Source: Verrucomicrobiia bacterium
GTDB lineage: Bacteria > Verrucomicrobiota > Verrucomicrobiia > Limisphaerales > JAEYXS01
Direction: 5' to 3'
Assembly: GCA_036405135.1 (NCBI GenBank)
Contig: DASWYF010000028.1
Coordinates: 62,001-126,000 of the forward strand
DNA: 64,000 nt
The notes under the pieces are model-generated. The model made no database searches, had not been told where the DNA came from, and saw only the letters and a list, made by a program, of their open reading frames with translations. A program made the translations under genes and the position numbers. Below, piece by piece: positions 1 through 8,190 of this stretch; the stretch's first letter is position 1; each line of letters opens with the position of its first letter.

Positions 1-359
1 TGCCGCCCAAAGCCGCCCGCGAGAATGATGCCTTGGCATTGGAAGCCTGTGTCAGTCTCATTCGCCAGCAACCATGCCACTTGCGATCCGAAAGATTCCC
101 CCAAGAGCCAGCCCCGCGTGATGCCGTTCTCCTTTAATGCTTTTCTGATGTGTTCGGCGTAGTCAGCCAAAGTCCACGTGACCGTTCGTGGATAAGTGAT
201 CTCCACGAAGCAAAACTGAGGGATGAGTTTATTCCGTAAGCCGGTGATGACACTCCAGTCACCATGCGTGCCGGGCAGATAGATGAGCGTGGGCAATGTC
301 AGCGAATCGTGAATGCGGATCCGCACAGACTCATCGGCGCTGACCTTCTCCTCAGGCAT
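1..359 (-). CDS. alpha/beta hydrolase, N-terminal part (runs off window)
   Basis: The first 119 residues read from an ATG whose codon lies at 357-359 and continue past the window edge. The segment has the pattern of an alpha/beta-hydrolase: a strand ending in YLPGTHGDW (about residues 28-35) and the nucleophile elbow GESFGS with Ser89. The ATG overlaps the stop region of the upstream MFS gene by 8 bases, which suggests translational coupling as the last visible gene of the lnt-aas unit. The acid and His of the triad would lie outside the window, so the substrate cannot be judged. A lysophospholipase or thioesterase role would fit the neighbours, but that is inference only. Confidence 0.8.
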   Translation of the reverse strand, partial: MPEEKVSADESVRIRIHDSLTLPTLIYLPGTHGDWSVITGLRNKLIPQFCFVEITYPRTVTWTLADYAEHIRKALKENGITRGWLLGESFGSQVAWLLANETDTGFQCQGIILAGGFGR

Positions 360-1683
360 TGCGCAGCTTCTCCCAATCACGCGGCTTGTCATCCACCTTT
401 TGCAGGATGATGAAGCCCGCGATCATCATCGCCAGCAGGAAGAGCATGCTGATGCCCTGGCCAGTCAGCGGGTCCATGTTCATCTTTTGAATGAAGAACC
501 AAGTGGATGCCGCCCAGATGCCCGGACCCGTGATCGCGGAGAAGCGCCCCACCATGCCGTAAAGGCCGTAGAATTCGCCTACGCGATCAGGTGGGGTCAG
601 GCGCAGCATGTAGGGGCGATCTGCGGACCAGACGCCGCCCAGTGCGAATCCAGCCACGCCAGCGAGCACATACATCGCGGCCATGGGCAGCTTGAAAACG
701 CCGATGCAGAAGCCGAGGATGAAATTGCCGATCCAGAGGGTCAGCACCATGTTCAGCGTCTTCTTCGGGCCGATCTTGTCCGTCAGCCAGCCCCAGAAAA
801 GCCCGCCAGCGATGGCGAAGGTGATGGCAAACGTCAGGATGAGCTGCGCCTTCTTCTCGCCTTGCTCTTTATCCAATCCCGAAGCGATGGCGACATTCAC
901 CGTGAAGAGCGACATCACTGTAAGCACCGTATTGATCGGGTCCGTGTAAAACACACGACCAATCAAAAAGCGTCCCAAGCCCGGAAATTTGCTGCCATCT
1001 TTCAAAGCCCGGATTGTTTCACCGGTGGATTTACGGACCATATCCAAATCAATCGGCCGGGGATTTGGATTGCCGCGTTCCTTCACAAAAGCGAGGCAAG
1101 GCAGCGAGAACAGCAGGAACAGCAACGCAGTCAGCACGAAGAGAAATGGCTTGTCACCCGTGCCGAAGTAGAGCGAAGCACCCACTGCGATATAAGATCC
1201 GAGATAACCGATGCCCACGCCGTAACCGCCGATGCGCCCGCGATTCGTCTCATTGCTCACCTCTGGTAACAGCGCATCGTAGAACTGCGTGCCTGCCTGA
1301 TACGCGATATTCGCGAGGATGTAGCAAATGGCCGACAGCATGAACCCAAAGCGCCCCAGTGTCGTCGTCAGCAGGATGCAGATGAGCGTGCTTGCGAAGA
1401 GAAAAGGCATCCGGCGCGGCGCACGATCGGTCATTGCTCCAAGGATCGGCGAAGCGATGAAGATCAGGCCCATCGAAATGGCGGTGATGATGGTGAAGAC
1501 TGTGTCCGCCTTTTCCGCACCGTAGAGGTCGCGCACGTAGAAGGGGAAGAAGAGTGATGTCACACCCATCGCGAAGATGGTGTTCGCGAGATCGTACATG
1601 ACCCACCCAGTCACGGCGCTCTTAGTTACAACATGCGGTGCCGGTACAGACGATGTGGTCGCCCCGGTGGTTTCGGAGTTCAT
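352..1683 (-). CDS. MFS transporter, UMF1/Atg22-like
   Basis: A 443-residue integral membrane protein with about twelve hydrophobic segments. The first helix carries MYDLANTIFAMGV, close to the YDWANSAF signature of the UMF1 (Atg22-like) branch of the major facilitator superfamily. A second UMF1-like block, NRGRIGGYGVGIGYLGSY, lies near residue 145-162, and a basic loop DRAPRR follows helix 3. It begins 4 bases after the aas stop codon and overlaps the next gene, so it is probably co-transcribed and coupled. In Escherichia coli the gene beside aas is the MFS lysophospholipid flippase LplT; this protein belongs to another MFS branch, so an equivalent role rests on context only. Substrate unknown. 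Confidence 0.85.
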   Translation of the reverse strand: MNSETTGATTSSVPAPHVVTKSAVTGWVMYDLANTIFAMGVTSLFFPFYVRDLYGAEKADTVFTIITAISMGLIFIASPILGAMTDRAPRRMPFLFASTLICILLTTTLGRFGFMLSAICYILANIAYQAGTQFYDALLPEVSNETNRGRIGGYGVGIGYLGSYIAVGASLYFGTGDKPFLFVLTALLFLLFSLPCLAFVKERGNPNPRPIDLDMVRKSTGETIRALKDGSKFPGLGRFLIGRVFYTDPINTVLTVMSLFTVNVAIASGLDKEQGEKKAQLILTFAITFAIAGGLFWGWLTDKIGPKKTLNMVLTLWIGNFILGFCIGVFKLPMAAMYVLAGVAGFALGGVWSADRPYMLRLTPPDRVGEFYGLYGMVGRFSAITGPGIWAASTWFFIQKMNMDPLTGQGISMLFLLAMMIAGFIILQKVDDKPRDWEKLRNA

Positions 1684-1687
1684 AGGA

Positions 1688-3829
1688 TTACTTCTTTTCC
1701 TCGCTGATAAGCTTCTGCAGCTCGCGATGGTTCACTTTACCCGTGCCCAGCTTGGGGATCTCGCGCACCGCTTTGATCTCACGAGGAGCACTCAGGTTGC
1801 TAAGCCCCTTTTCTTTGATCACCTTGCGCAAGTCTTCCAGCGTGAGCTTGGGCTCATTGCTGATGGCGATGAGCTTCTCGCCCTTTTCTTCATCGGGGAT
1901 GGAAACGACTGCCACTTGGCAGCGCAAGCCGAACTGTGGGAACGCACCCGCGAATGCATCTTCAACTGCCGTGAGACTCACCATCTCACCGCTGATCTTG
2001 GCGAAGCGTTTCATGCGGCCGCGCACGGAAAGGAAGCCATCGGCATCTACGGCGACGATGTCACCTGTATCATACCAGCCGCCGTTCTCCTTGAACTTCG
2101 CATTCGCATCTGCGTTCAAATAACCCTTCATGATGTTTGGACCACGCACATGCAGGCGCCCGCCATCTTCCACGCCTTCGACTGGTTCGAGTTTGTATTC
2201 GATGCCCGGCAGCAAACGCCCCACGGTGCCATTACGCGGTTGCAACGGCGTGTTCACGCTCACGCACGGACTGCACTCCGTCGCGCCGTAACCTTCCAAG
2301 ATGCGCACGCCGAATTTCTCGGACCAGGTCTTGGCAGTCGTCTCTTGGAGCTTCTCAGCCGCCGCAAAGAGATAGCGCATGCTGCGGAAATCATACGGAT
2401 GCGCCTTGCGCGCGTAACCGTTGAGGAACGTGTTCGTGCTGAGGAACACTGTGCAGTCGCGATCATAAAGCGCCGTAGGTACTACACGGTAATGCAGAGG
2501 CGAAGGATAGACGAATGAGTAAAGCCCGCGCACCAGCGGCAGCAACGTGCCAACGCTGAGGCCGAAACTGTGGAACATCGGCAGACAGTTGAACACGCGA
2601 TCATTATCCTGCAGATCGGTGATCGCGAGCATCTGTCGGATATTCGCGAGGATGTTTTTGTGAGTCAGCTCCACGCCCTTCGGCACGCCTTCTGAACCGC
2701 TGGTGAAAAGGATGACGGCGGTGTCATTGTAATCCTTCGTGCAGGGCAGGGCGGTACGCGGCCAGAGCAGGTGCTTAATTAGCGTGGAGAGCTTTTGTCC
2801 GCCAGTGACACCAGCACGCAAGTCCTCGAGGTAGATGAATTCAATGCCCGCCTTGATCATCGGTTCAATGTCCAGTCGTGCCTTCTGTAGAAAAGTCTTG
2901 GAGGTGACGATCTGTTTCATGCCTGCGAGTTGCGCGCAAGCGATCATGATGGGGATGCCCGTGCTGAAATTCAGCAACGCTGGCACGTGCCCCAGTGACC
3001 AGAGGGCTACACACGTTACCGGTGTGGCACTGATGTTCGGCAACAGCACACCAATATGAGTGGATTGCTCAGGGAGACGTTTCCGTAATTCCTGGCCGAT
3101 CACATCCGCGCCCACGAGGAACTTGCGGAAGGAGAGTGGTGTGCGGTTCACGTCTTCCAGTGCGATCTCGTTCGGTACATCCGCTGCGGTTTCTGCGATG
3201 GCATGCACAAGGTTTTTCTCGCCGAACGCCATTTCCGTATCGAACTGCAATGTCACTAGTTTATCGCGCAGCCAGTTTGTCACCACGACGCGTGCTTGCG
3301 ATGTGCTCAAGTGTTCCAGCTTCGGCACGGTATGGATGCCGCTGAAATGCGCGGTGACTTCCGGGAACCATTCCTTCCAGCCCGTGTGCGGCGAGAGCGG
3401 CAGGCGATGCGCCTTGCGCAGATAGCACGTGATAACTTTCGCGTTCGTCTTGTAGATGAGGAAGCCCGTGCCATCGAACAGCTTCATCAGATTGCCTGTG
3501 CGCGAGAGGCGGCCTTCCGGGAAGAGCACAAGGCGACCGCCCTTCTGTAAATACTCCGCCATCTGCTTCACTGCGTAAGGCGAGTTCGGATCGATAGGGA
3601 AGGTGCGCTTGTTCACCATCACTTTGCGATGCAGCCAGGATGTCTTAGCCGTGTTAGCCGAAGTGACGAAGCGCCAATCATCATCCAGACATACTGCGAG
3701 GAAGAGCCAATCCAGCCATGAGATATGGTTCGGCAGGAGCAGCACCGGCCCCTGCGTCTTCAGCACCTCGGTGTCATATGCCCGGAAACGGTAGAACAAC
3801 CGGACGAGGAACTGGAAGAATGCTTTCAT
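1688..3829 (-). CDS. aas: bifunctional acyltransferase / acyl-ACP synthetase (Aas-type)
   Basis: 713 residues, close to the 719 of E. coli Aas and with the same two-domain order. The N-terminal PlsC-type acyltransferase has the HX4D box NHISWLD (His35, Asp40) and FPEGRLSR (about 102-109). The C-terminal AMP-forming synthetase has the P-loop-like FTSGSEGVPKG (about 370-380), EGYGATECSP (about 510) and YDTGD (about 588). The family activates a fatty acid with ATP and transfers it to the free position of a lysophospholipid, mainly lyso-PE, at the inner membrane. It lies 32 bases downstream of lnt, whose reaction creates lysophospholipid, and 4 bases upstream of the MFS gene. The specific acyl donor (ACP or CoA) cannot be told from sequence. 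Confidence 0.9.
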   Translation of the reverse strand: MKAFFQFLVRLFYRFRAYDTEVLKTQGPVLLLPNHISWLDWLFLAVCLDDDWRFVTSANTAKTSWLHRKVMVNKRTFPIDPNSPYAVKQMAEYLQKGGRLVLFPEGRLSRTGNLMKLFDGTGFLIYKTNAKVITCYLRKAHRLPLSPHTGWKEWFPEVTAHFSGIHTVPKLEHLSTSQARVVVTNWLRDKLVTLQFDTEMAFGEKNLVHAIAETAADVPNEIALEDVNRTPLSFRKFLVGADVIGQELRKRLPEQSTHIGVLLPNISATPVTCVALWSLGHVPALLNFSTGIPIMIACAQLAGMKQIVTSKTFLQKARLDIEPMIKAGIEFIYLEDLRAGVTGGQKLSTLIKHLLWPRTALPCTKDYNDTAVILFTSGSEGVPKGVELTHKNILANIRQMLAITDLQDNDRVFNCLPMFHSFGLSVGTLLPLVRGLYSFVYPSPLHYRVVPTALYDRDCTVFLSTNTFLNGYARKAHPYDFRSMRYLFAAAEKLQETTAKTWSEKFGVRILEGYGATECSPCVSVNTPLQPRNGTVGRLLPGIEYKLEPVEGVEDGGRLHVRGPNIMKGYLNADANAKFKENGGWYDTGDIVAVDADGFLSVRGRMKRFAKISGEMVSLTAVEDAFAGAFPQFGLRCQVAVVSIPDEEKGEKLIAISNEPKLTLEDLRKVIKEKGLSNLSAPREIKAVREIPKLGTGKVNHRELQKLISEEKK

Positions 3830-3861
3830 GCTTATATGTTGTTACGACTAGAGAACAGATT

Positions 3862-5349
3862 TTAATGCGTGGGACGAGCAGCAAGTTCTTTGGCTTTGCG
3901 GCGACGCAATGTGAGGGCCAGCAAGCCGATCAGTGGCGTGGCCGCACTGGCAGCGGGAGCAAGGTGGCGATCGATGGGCAAGGAGCCTTGCGTCACCACC
4001 GTCATGCAGCCGCCGATAACTTCGCCATCGCCGGGCATCGAGGCGGAGGCGAGCACGCGACCTTTGCCATCCACCAGTTGCGAGATACCCGAGCTGGCCA
4101 CGCGAAAGATAGGCACGCCGTGTTCCATTGCGCGAACCGGAGCGACGCGGGCGTGAAGCTGATGCTGGTATTCGCCCCAATGCATCACATCCATGGTTGG
4201 CACAAGAATGCCCTGCGCGCCTTGGCGGACGAGTTCATCCACCACACGGGAGAAACTAAGATCGTAGCAGATGCAAATACCCAAGCGGCCCCAAGGCGAA
4301 TCCCACAGGGCTTGCTTCTCCGCCGGCAAACCATCGGCGAAGAATTGGATGGGCACTTGCTTTACTTGTTCAAAGACCGTTTCGCCTGTGGGGCCGATGA
4401 CGAAAGCGGTGTTGTAGAAATCACCATTGGCCGCCGGAGCTTTACCGCCCGCCACGAGATACTTCTGGTTCGTCTTGCACCACGCGCGGACTTGTTCCGG
4501 CACGGGACCGGAGAAGGTATATTCACTCAACATGATGAGCTGGGCCTCGGGTTGCTTCACCAACACATCTTTGAGGGCGCGCATCACTTCGCCGTCGGCA
4601 GGAAACTCCATCTGCACGCCAGCCACGGCGAAGGAGCGGACGGGCACGCGTTTGGAGAGTTTGGAGGGCAGGGACCAATCGCGGGTGGAGGCGGTGAACG
4701 CGAGCATCACCAGCGCGGTCACGACGAGCATGGCTTCACGGCGCAAGAGCGAGAGCAGGCAAGCCAACAGCATCAGCATGAAACCGAGGCCATAGACACC
4801 GAACATCTGGAGCAAGCCGCCGGGCAGATGCAGCCCCATAGTGAAACCGGCGTTCAACCACGAGAAGCGCAGGTAGTAGAGCTCGCTGCGGAAGTATTCG
4901 ATGCCCATCCAGACCAGCGGCAGGGTGATGACAAAGGCCCACGCGGGGAACTGGCGTCGCATATGGCAACCCAGCCAGAGGAACAGGCCGAACCAGAAGG
5001 ACAGCACGACCCACAGAGGCACAGCGGCCCAACTGAAGATGTTAAAGAAGAAACTCAATTGCGGTGCGACCAGCGAGAAGCCGAATAAGCAGCCGATGAT
5101 GAAACTGGCGCGGCCGGGCTCAAGTCGTGTGAGTTGAACCAATGAGAGGTAGGTGAGTAACAGCCAGCCTCCCGCCGCTGGTGTTACATACGCCGCGTGA
5201 AAACCAGCCATGCCTGCAAGCAGCCACAGAAACGCTTCGGACTTCGTCAATGCGGCCGAGCCGAGGAAATGCAAGCCCTGCAATCGCGTGTGAAACCATT
5301 GCGGAATCAATAGAGCGATGTGCGGGATGTTCCAGGTGCGGGTTTGCAT
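3862..5349 (-). CDS. lnt: apolipoprotein N-acyltransferase
   Basis: 495 residues: six to eight N-terminal membrane helices (about 1-210) followed by a nitrilase-fold domain. The nitrilase triad is visible: Glu in LSEYTFSG (about 275), Lys in EQVKQVPIQ (about 328) and Cys in GICICYDLSF (about 358). The region WMGIEYFRS is typical of Lnt. The enzyme transfers the sn-1 acyl group of a phospholipid to the N-terminal Cys of lipoproteins on the periplasmic face of the inner membrane, leaving a lysophospholipid. A C-terminal hydrophobic stretch followed by RRRKAKELAARP forms the tail. It sits 30 bases after the MarR gene and 32 bases before aas, so the four genes look like one operon. Confidence 0.9.
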   Translation of the reverse strand: MQTRTWNIPHIALLIPQWFHTRLQGLHFLGSAALTKSEAFLWLLAGMAGFHAAYVTPAAGGWLLLTYLSLVQLTRLEPGRASFIIGCLFGFSLVAPQLSFFFNIFSWAAVPLWVVLSFWFGLFLWLGCHMRRQFPAWAFVITLPLVWMGIEYFRSELYYLRFSWLNAGFTMGLHLPGGLLQMFGVYGLGFMLMLLACLLSLLRREAMLVVTALVMLAFTASTRDWSLPSKLSKRVPVRSFAVAGVQMEFPADGEVMRALKDVLVKQPEAQLIMLSEYTFSGPVPEQVRAWCKTNQKYLVAGGKAPAANGDFYNTAFVIGPTGETVFEQVKQVPIQFFADGLPAEKQALWDSPWGRLGICICYDLSFSRVVDELVRQGAQGILVPTMDVMHWGEYQHQLHARVAPVRAMEHGVPIFRVASSGISQLVDGKGRVLASASMPGDGEVIGGCMTVVTQGSLPIDRHLAPAASAATPLIGLLALTLRRRKAKELAARPTH

Positions 5350-5379
5350 GGCGACCTCCTTGTTGTTTACGGCAGTTGT

Positions 5380-5850
5380 TTATTTTTGGCTGTACTTCTG
5401 GGCAATCACTTCCGCCTGCGTCTTGATGGCGTCGAGTTCGTTCACCAGCTCCTTCGCGCGCTTGGCGGACATCGGGCTCCAGACTTCCTCTGAAGCCTGA
5501 TAATAAACGGGCAAAATCTCCTGAAGCAACTTGCGACCAGCATCGGTCAGCACCACGCGATACGCGCGGCGATCTTCTGGCACGCTCTGACGTTTCACGA
5601 GCGCGCGTTCCTCCAAGCGATCCACTAAGCCGGTGACATTCGAGCGATGGGTGAGCAGGGCTTCGCTCAAGTCCGTCTGGGAAAGGCCATCCTCATGGTC
5701 GCGCAGGATGTTCAGCACGTTGAACTGGCTGGGGCTGAGATCCCAACGGGAGAAGAAGAGGCGGCTGGAATTCCAAAGGGTCTCCGCCGTGCGCAAGAGT
5801 TGAAGCATGGCCTCGTAGTGCGGTCCGGGTTGCGGCGTTTTCGTGCTCAC
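5380..5850 (-). CDS. MarR family transcriptional regulator
   Basis: 156 residues from a GTG start at 5850. The open frame continues 13 codons further to a TTG, but that extension runs through the palindrome at 5871-5890, so the GTG is preferred. The winged-helix core is clear: LSPSQFNVLNIL, then the recognition helix region LSQTDLSEALLTHRSNVTGL and the wing DRRAYRVVLTDAG. MarR proteins are dimers that repress by binding short palindromes and are released by small ligands. It is the first gene of the lnt-aas unit, so it probably controls itself and that unit. The ligand is unknown; fatty acids or membrane-active compounds would fit the operon. Confidence 0.88.
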   Translation of the reverse strand: MSTKTPQPGPHYEAMLQLLRTAETLWNSSRLFFSRWDLSPSQFNVLNILRDHEDGLSQTDLSEALLTHRSNVTGLVDRLEERALVKRQSVPEDRRAYRVVLTDAGRKLLQEILPVYYQASEEVWSPMSAKRAKELVNELDAIKTQAEVIAQKYSQK

Positions 5851-5870
5851 GGAGATATGTCTATAGGTAG

Positions 5871-5890
5871 ATTGTTGATATGTCAACAAT
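5871..5890 (-). promoter_or_regulatory. probable MarR operator overlapping a -35 box
   Basis: A perfect inverted repeat, attgttga-tatg-tcaacaat, begins 20 bases upstream of the preferred marR start. On the minus strand it contains TTGACA, and TATAGA follows 15 bases later, a tolerable though short sigma-70-type spacing. The size and the position over the -35 box are typical of an autoregulatory MarR site. Binding has not been shown. Confidence 0.6.
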
Positions 5891-5940
5891 ATGATTTGGG
5901 ATAGAGAATGAGAGTATGCAGAAGTGCGAAGCGAATGCCT

Positions 5941-6097
5941 GTGCTGCCGGATTCCAGCCGGCAGTAAGCAGGTGTACGACGAAGCCTGTGTCAGTGCTCA
6001 CAAACCTTATCCTGTCGGAACAAAGGTTGCTGGTTGATTATTTGTGAGCGTTCTTACCAATCCACACCCTTTACTGCCGGCTGGAATCCGGCAGCAC
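5941..6097. repeat. REP-like inverted pair, family A
   Basis: A 27-base unit with the core CTGCCGG-ATTCC-AGCCGGCAG at 5941-5967 is repeated in exact inverted orientation at 6071-6097. Between the copies lie two further inverted pairs: gctcacaaa at 5996-6004 with tttgtgagc at 6041-6049, and aacctt at 6003-6008 with aaggtt at 6023-6028. The stretch could therefore fold into nested stems. An identical third unit lies alone at 37454-37480. No gene is seen between 5891 and 6336. Confidence 0.8.
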
Positions 6098-6106
6098 ATT
6101 GCGCTC

Positions 6107-6266
6107 GGCTTTCAAGCCGCCGTGTGATGAGAATGAAACGCCGTCACGTAGTGACGGAAGATTGCTTGAAGGGCGATATCTTGCGTCGCTACGCGACGCT
6201 GGAAATTGACGACGCTCGCCACGGGTTAAAACCCGTGGCTATGAATCTGTCCTCGCTGACGCGAGG
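6107..6266. repeat. string of five short palindromes
   Basis: Five perfect or near-perfect hairpins follow one another in 160 bases: ggctttcaagcc (6107-6118), ccgtcacgtagtgacgg (6141-6157), gcgtcgctacgcgacgc (6183-6199), a 9-bp stem with loop TAAA (6218-6239), and cctcgctgacgcgagg (6251-6266). None is followed by a clear T-run. A matching string with related stems lies at 14281-14435, so this is a repeated composite element and not a single terminator. Confidence 0.75.
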
Positions 6267-6336
6267 GGGAAATCGAGGACGACGACGAGAACGCCCCGAC
6301 CAAAACGTGCGGGGTTCAGGACGAAGGACGATTGCG

Positions 6337-6840
6337 TCAATAATCGTAAAGCCCGCTATCTTGTGTATAGGCGCCACCGCCTTTGCCGCCGCCGGGGCCG
6401 CCCATCCAATCGCCGAGCACATCGCCCATGTCGGCCTCGATCTTTTCTGGGTCTTCGCCTTGTTCGAGGCGTTTGATGGCGACATCAAGTTCCTTGGGCA
6501 CGGAGCCGGCGGGCATGATGTCTTTCATCTTTTTCATCATGTGCGCGATGTGCTTGGGGTTGTTCTCATCCATCGTGCCCATGTCGCGCTCCATCTCGTT
6601 CATCACCTTTTGCACGCGGGGATCGTCGAAGTTCGGCATAGCCATGTCATCGCCGCCTTGGCCCAAGCCGCCAGCAGATGGTTCCGTTGCGCCTTTGATC
6701 ATCGCGAAACGGCTGAGCTCCTTGACCATCTTTTTGTTGCCGCACTTGGGGCAAGCAGGCAGGCGGTCGGGATTGATGCGCTTGGACAGGAAGTTGAAAA
6801 TCTTCCGGCACTTGGGACACGCATATTCGTAAATGGGCAT
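6337..6840 (-). CDS. FmdB-type zinc-ribbon protein
   Basis: 167 residues from the ATG at 6840, which begins the family hallmark MPIYEYACPKC. An upstream in-frame start would add 21 unrelated residues and is rejected. Cys8/Cys11 and Cys30/Cys33 form the predicted zinc ribbon of the FmdB/CxxC-CxxC-SSSS family, a putative regulatory domain of unclear function. After residue 40 the protein is acidic and rich in Met and Gly, with a low-complexity segment GGPGGGKGGGAY near the C-terminus; this tail is longer than in the short family members. It is flanked by repeat-rich DNA with no obvious operon partner. Confidence 0.8.
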   Translation of the reverse strand: MPIYEYACPKCRKIFNFLSKRINPDRLPACPKCGNKKMVKELSRFAMIKGATEPSAGGLGQGGDDMAMPNFDDPRVQKVMNEMERDMGTMDENNPKHIAHMMKKMKDIMPAGSVPKELDVAIKRLEQGEDPEKIEADMGDVLGDWMGGPGGGKGGGAYTQDSGLYDY

Positions 6841-7064
6841 GAGGAAAGCATAGCCACAAAAAGGCGCAGAAGGCACAAAAAACTGAGGCATGGGTAAGCG
6901 CAAAGTGGTGGAACTCGCTCCTTCCGTATTCGGCCAAATTTCCGGTGGTGAATCGCCATTGAGTGGCTTACTATCAATTCAAGAGTGAATTCTATCTCCT
7001 TAACCTCAGACACACTGGACCAAACCACAGTTTTGGCTAATGTCTAATTGGCCGTTCACACGCT

Positions 7065-7478
7065 ATGCACGAAGTACAGTTTACTACCACTGAAGTTGAA
7101 TTGGCAGAGGGTCGATTGCTTCCGCATACCCGCACGGCTCACGTAGCCAGTCTCGTAGATTTCTTTTTTGCCCACGTGGGATCGCATTTATTCGGTGTCT
7201 TTCCACCGCGTCGGTATCTTAACGACTTTATACGGCTTGGCAGCATAGACGGCCAGTTTGAAGGCCGACATGTGATCTTTGAGTGGCAGCCGTACGAGCT
7301 TTCAGAGGCAGAATATTCGCAGGTTGCCGACACGGTTCGTCAGTTGCCGGGACAGCCGTTCGAGTTCATTGACCCGCCCAATACTGTGAAGACCAAAGCA
7401 GAGTTCGAGCATTGGGCATTCGTTCGAGCTCTTGACCGGCCGGAGAGAGAATTTACGGATGATGCCGATTCGGCTTAG
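7065..7478 (+). CDS. hypothetical protein
   Basis: 137 residues from an ATG with no clear Shine-Dalgarno sequence. The composition is that of a soluble globular protein, with DFFFAHVGSHLFGVFPP near residue 32-48 and an acidic end DRPEREFTDDADSA. I recognise no family. Codon use is ordinary and slightly more AT-rich than its neighbours. It is isolated: repeats lie upstream, and a gap of about 57 bases separates it from the DHFR-like gene on the same strand. It could be a recent acquisition, but nothing in the sequence proves that. Confidence 0.55.
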   Translation: MHEVQFTTTEVELAEGRLLPHTRTAHVASLVDFFFAHVGSHLFGVFPPRRYLNDFIRLGSIDGQFEGRHVIFEWQPYELSEAEYSQVADTVRQLPGQPFEFIDPPNTVKTKAEFEHWAFVRALDRPEREFTDDADSA

Positions 7479-7535
7479 CCATTCCCTGAACTTTTATTCT
7501 CAGATAGCTCCAAGGTGAATAATACTCTTACTTAA

Positions 7536-8093
7536 ATGCGCCTCCTCCGTTACTCCATCAACATCACCTTGGACGGCTGCTGCGATCATAGCGCCGGTTC
7601 CACGGATGAAGAATTGCACCGTTTCTGGACTGAGCAAATCGCTCAGGCCGATGCCCTCCTTTATGGCCGCGTGACCTATCAGATGATGTCCGCCTGGCGC
7701 TCCGTCGCCGAGACCGGCGTGCGGCCGGAGTGGATGTTGCCCTGGATGGAACCCTTCGCCCACGTCATCCACCCCAAGAAGAAATACGTCGTCTCCAGCA
7801 CCCTAACCCATGTGGATTGGAACGCTGAACTCGTACGTGGCGATCTGGCGCAAGCTGTGCAACGACTCAAACAGGAACCGGGCAATGCAATCTCCCTCGG
7901 AGGCGTAACACTCCCCTTGGCCTTGGCGGCACTGGGATTGATCGATGAATACCTCTTCGTGATTCATCCCCGGATCGCCGGTCACGGTCCGACGCTTTTC
8001 GCCGGACTGCCGAAGCATCTCGACTTGAAGCTCGTCAGTCGGCGGGAGTTTGCCTCTGGAGCGGTGGCTATGGGGTATGAGCTGAGAAGTTAG
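7536..8093 (+). CDS. dihydrofolate reductase family protein (RibD C-terminal-like)
   Basis: 185 residues with the RibD C-terminal/DHFR-like fold pattern: N-terminal strand LLRYSINITLDGCCDH, then ADALLYGRVTYQMMSAW (about 37-54), ISLGGVTLPLALAALGLIDEYLF with the nucleotide-binding GG, and the closing HPRIAGHGPTLFAGL. Relatives of this type (YwjB/YyaP-like) are stand-alone reductases of unknown substrate and are not the folate enzyme FolA. The length is usual for the family. No partner gene lies in tight linkage. Confidence 0.8.
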   Translation: MRLLRYSINITLDGCCDHSAGSTDEELHRFWTEQIAQADALLYGRVTYQMMSAWRSVAETGVRPEWMLPWMEPFAHVIHPKKKYVVSSTLTHVDWNAELVRGDLAQAVQRLKQEPGNAISLGGVTLPLALAALGLIDEYLFVIHPRIAGHGPTLFAGLPKHLDLKLVSRREFASGAVAMGYELRS

Positions 8094-8190
8094 CGGGTGT
8101 TTTCTCCACCCAACTCTCTCGCTCAAATTCTGCAGAACTCTCTTTCTCTTTTAACGTTCTCGTAGATCAGCATGGTGGCTTAAGACAGGC

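Noticed and set aside
352-1683. Calling the MFS protein LplT because it lies beside aas
   Set aside because: Its helix-one and loop motifs are those of the UMF1/Atg22 branch, so only the role and not the family can be suggested.
6107-6266. A CRISPR-like array
   Set aside because: The palindromes differ from one another and are not separated by uniform spacers; no cas gene is in the window.
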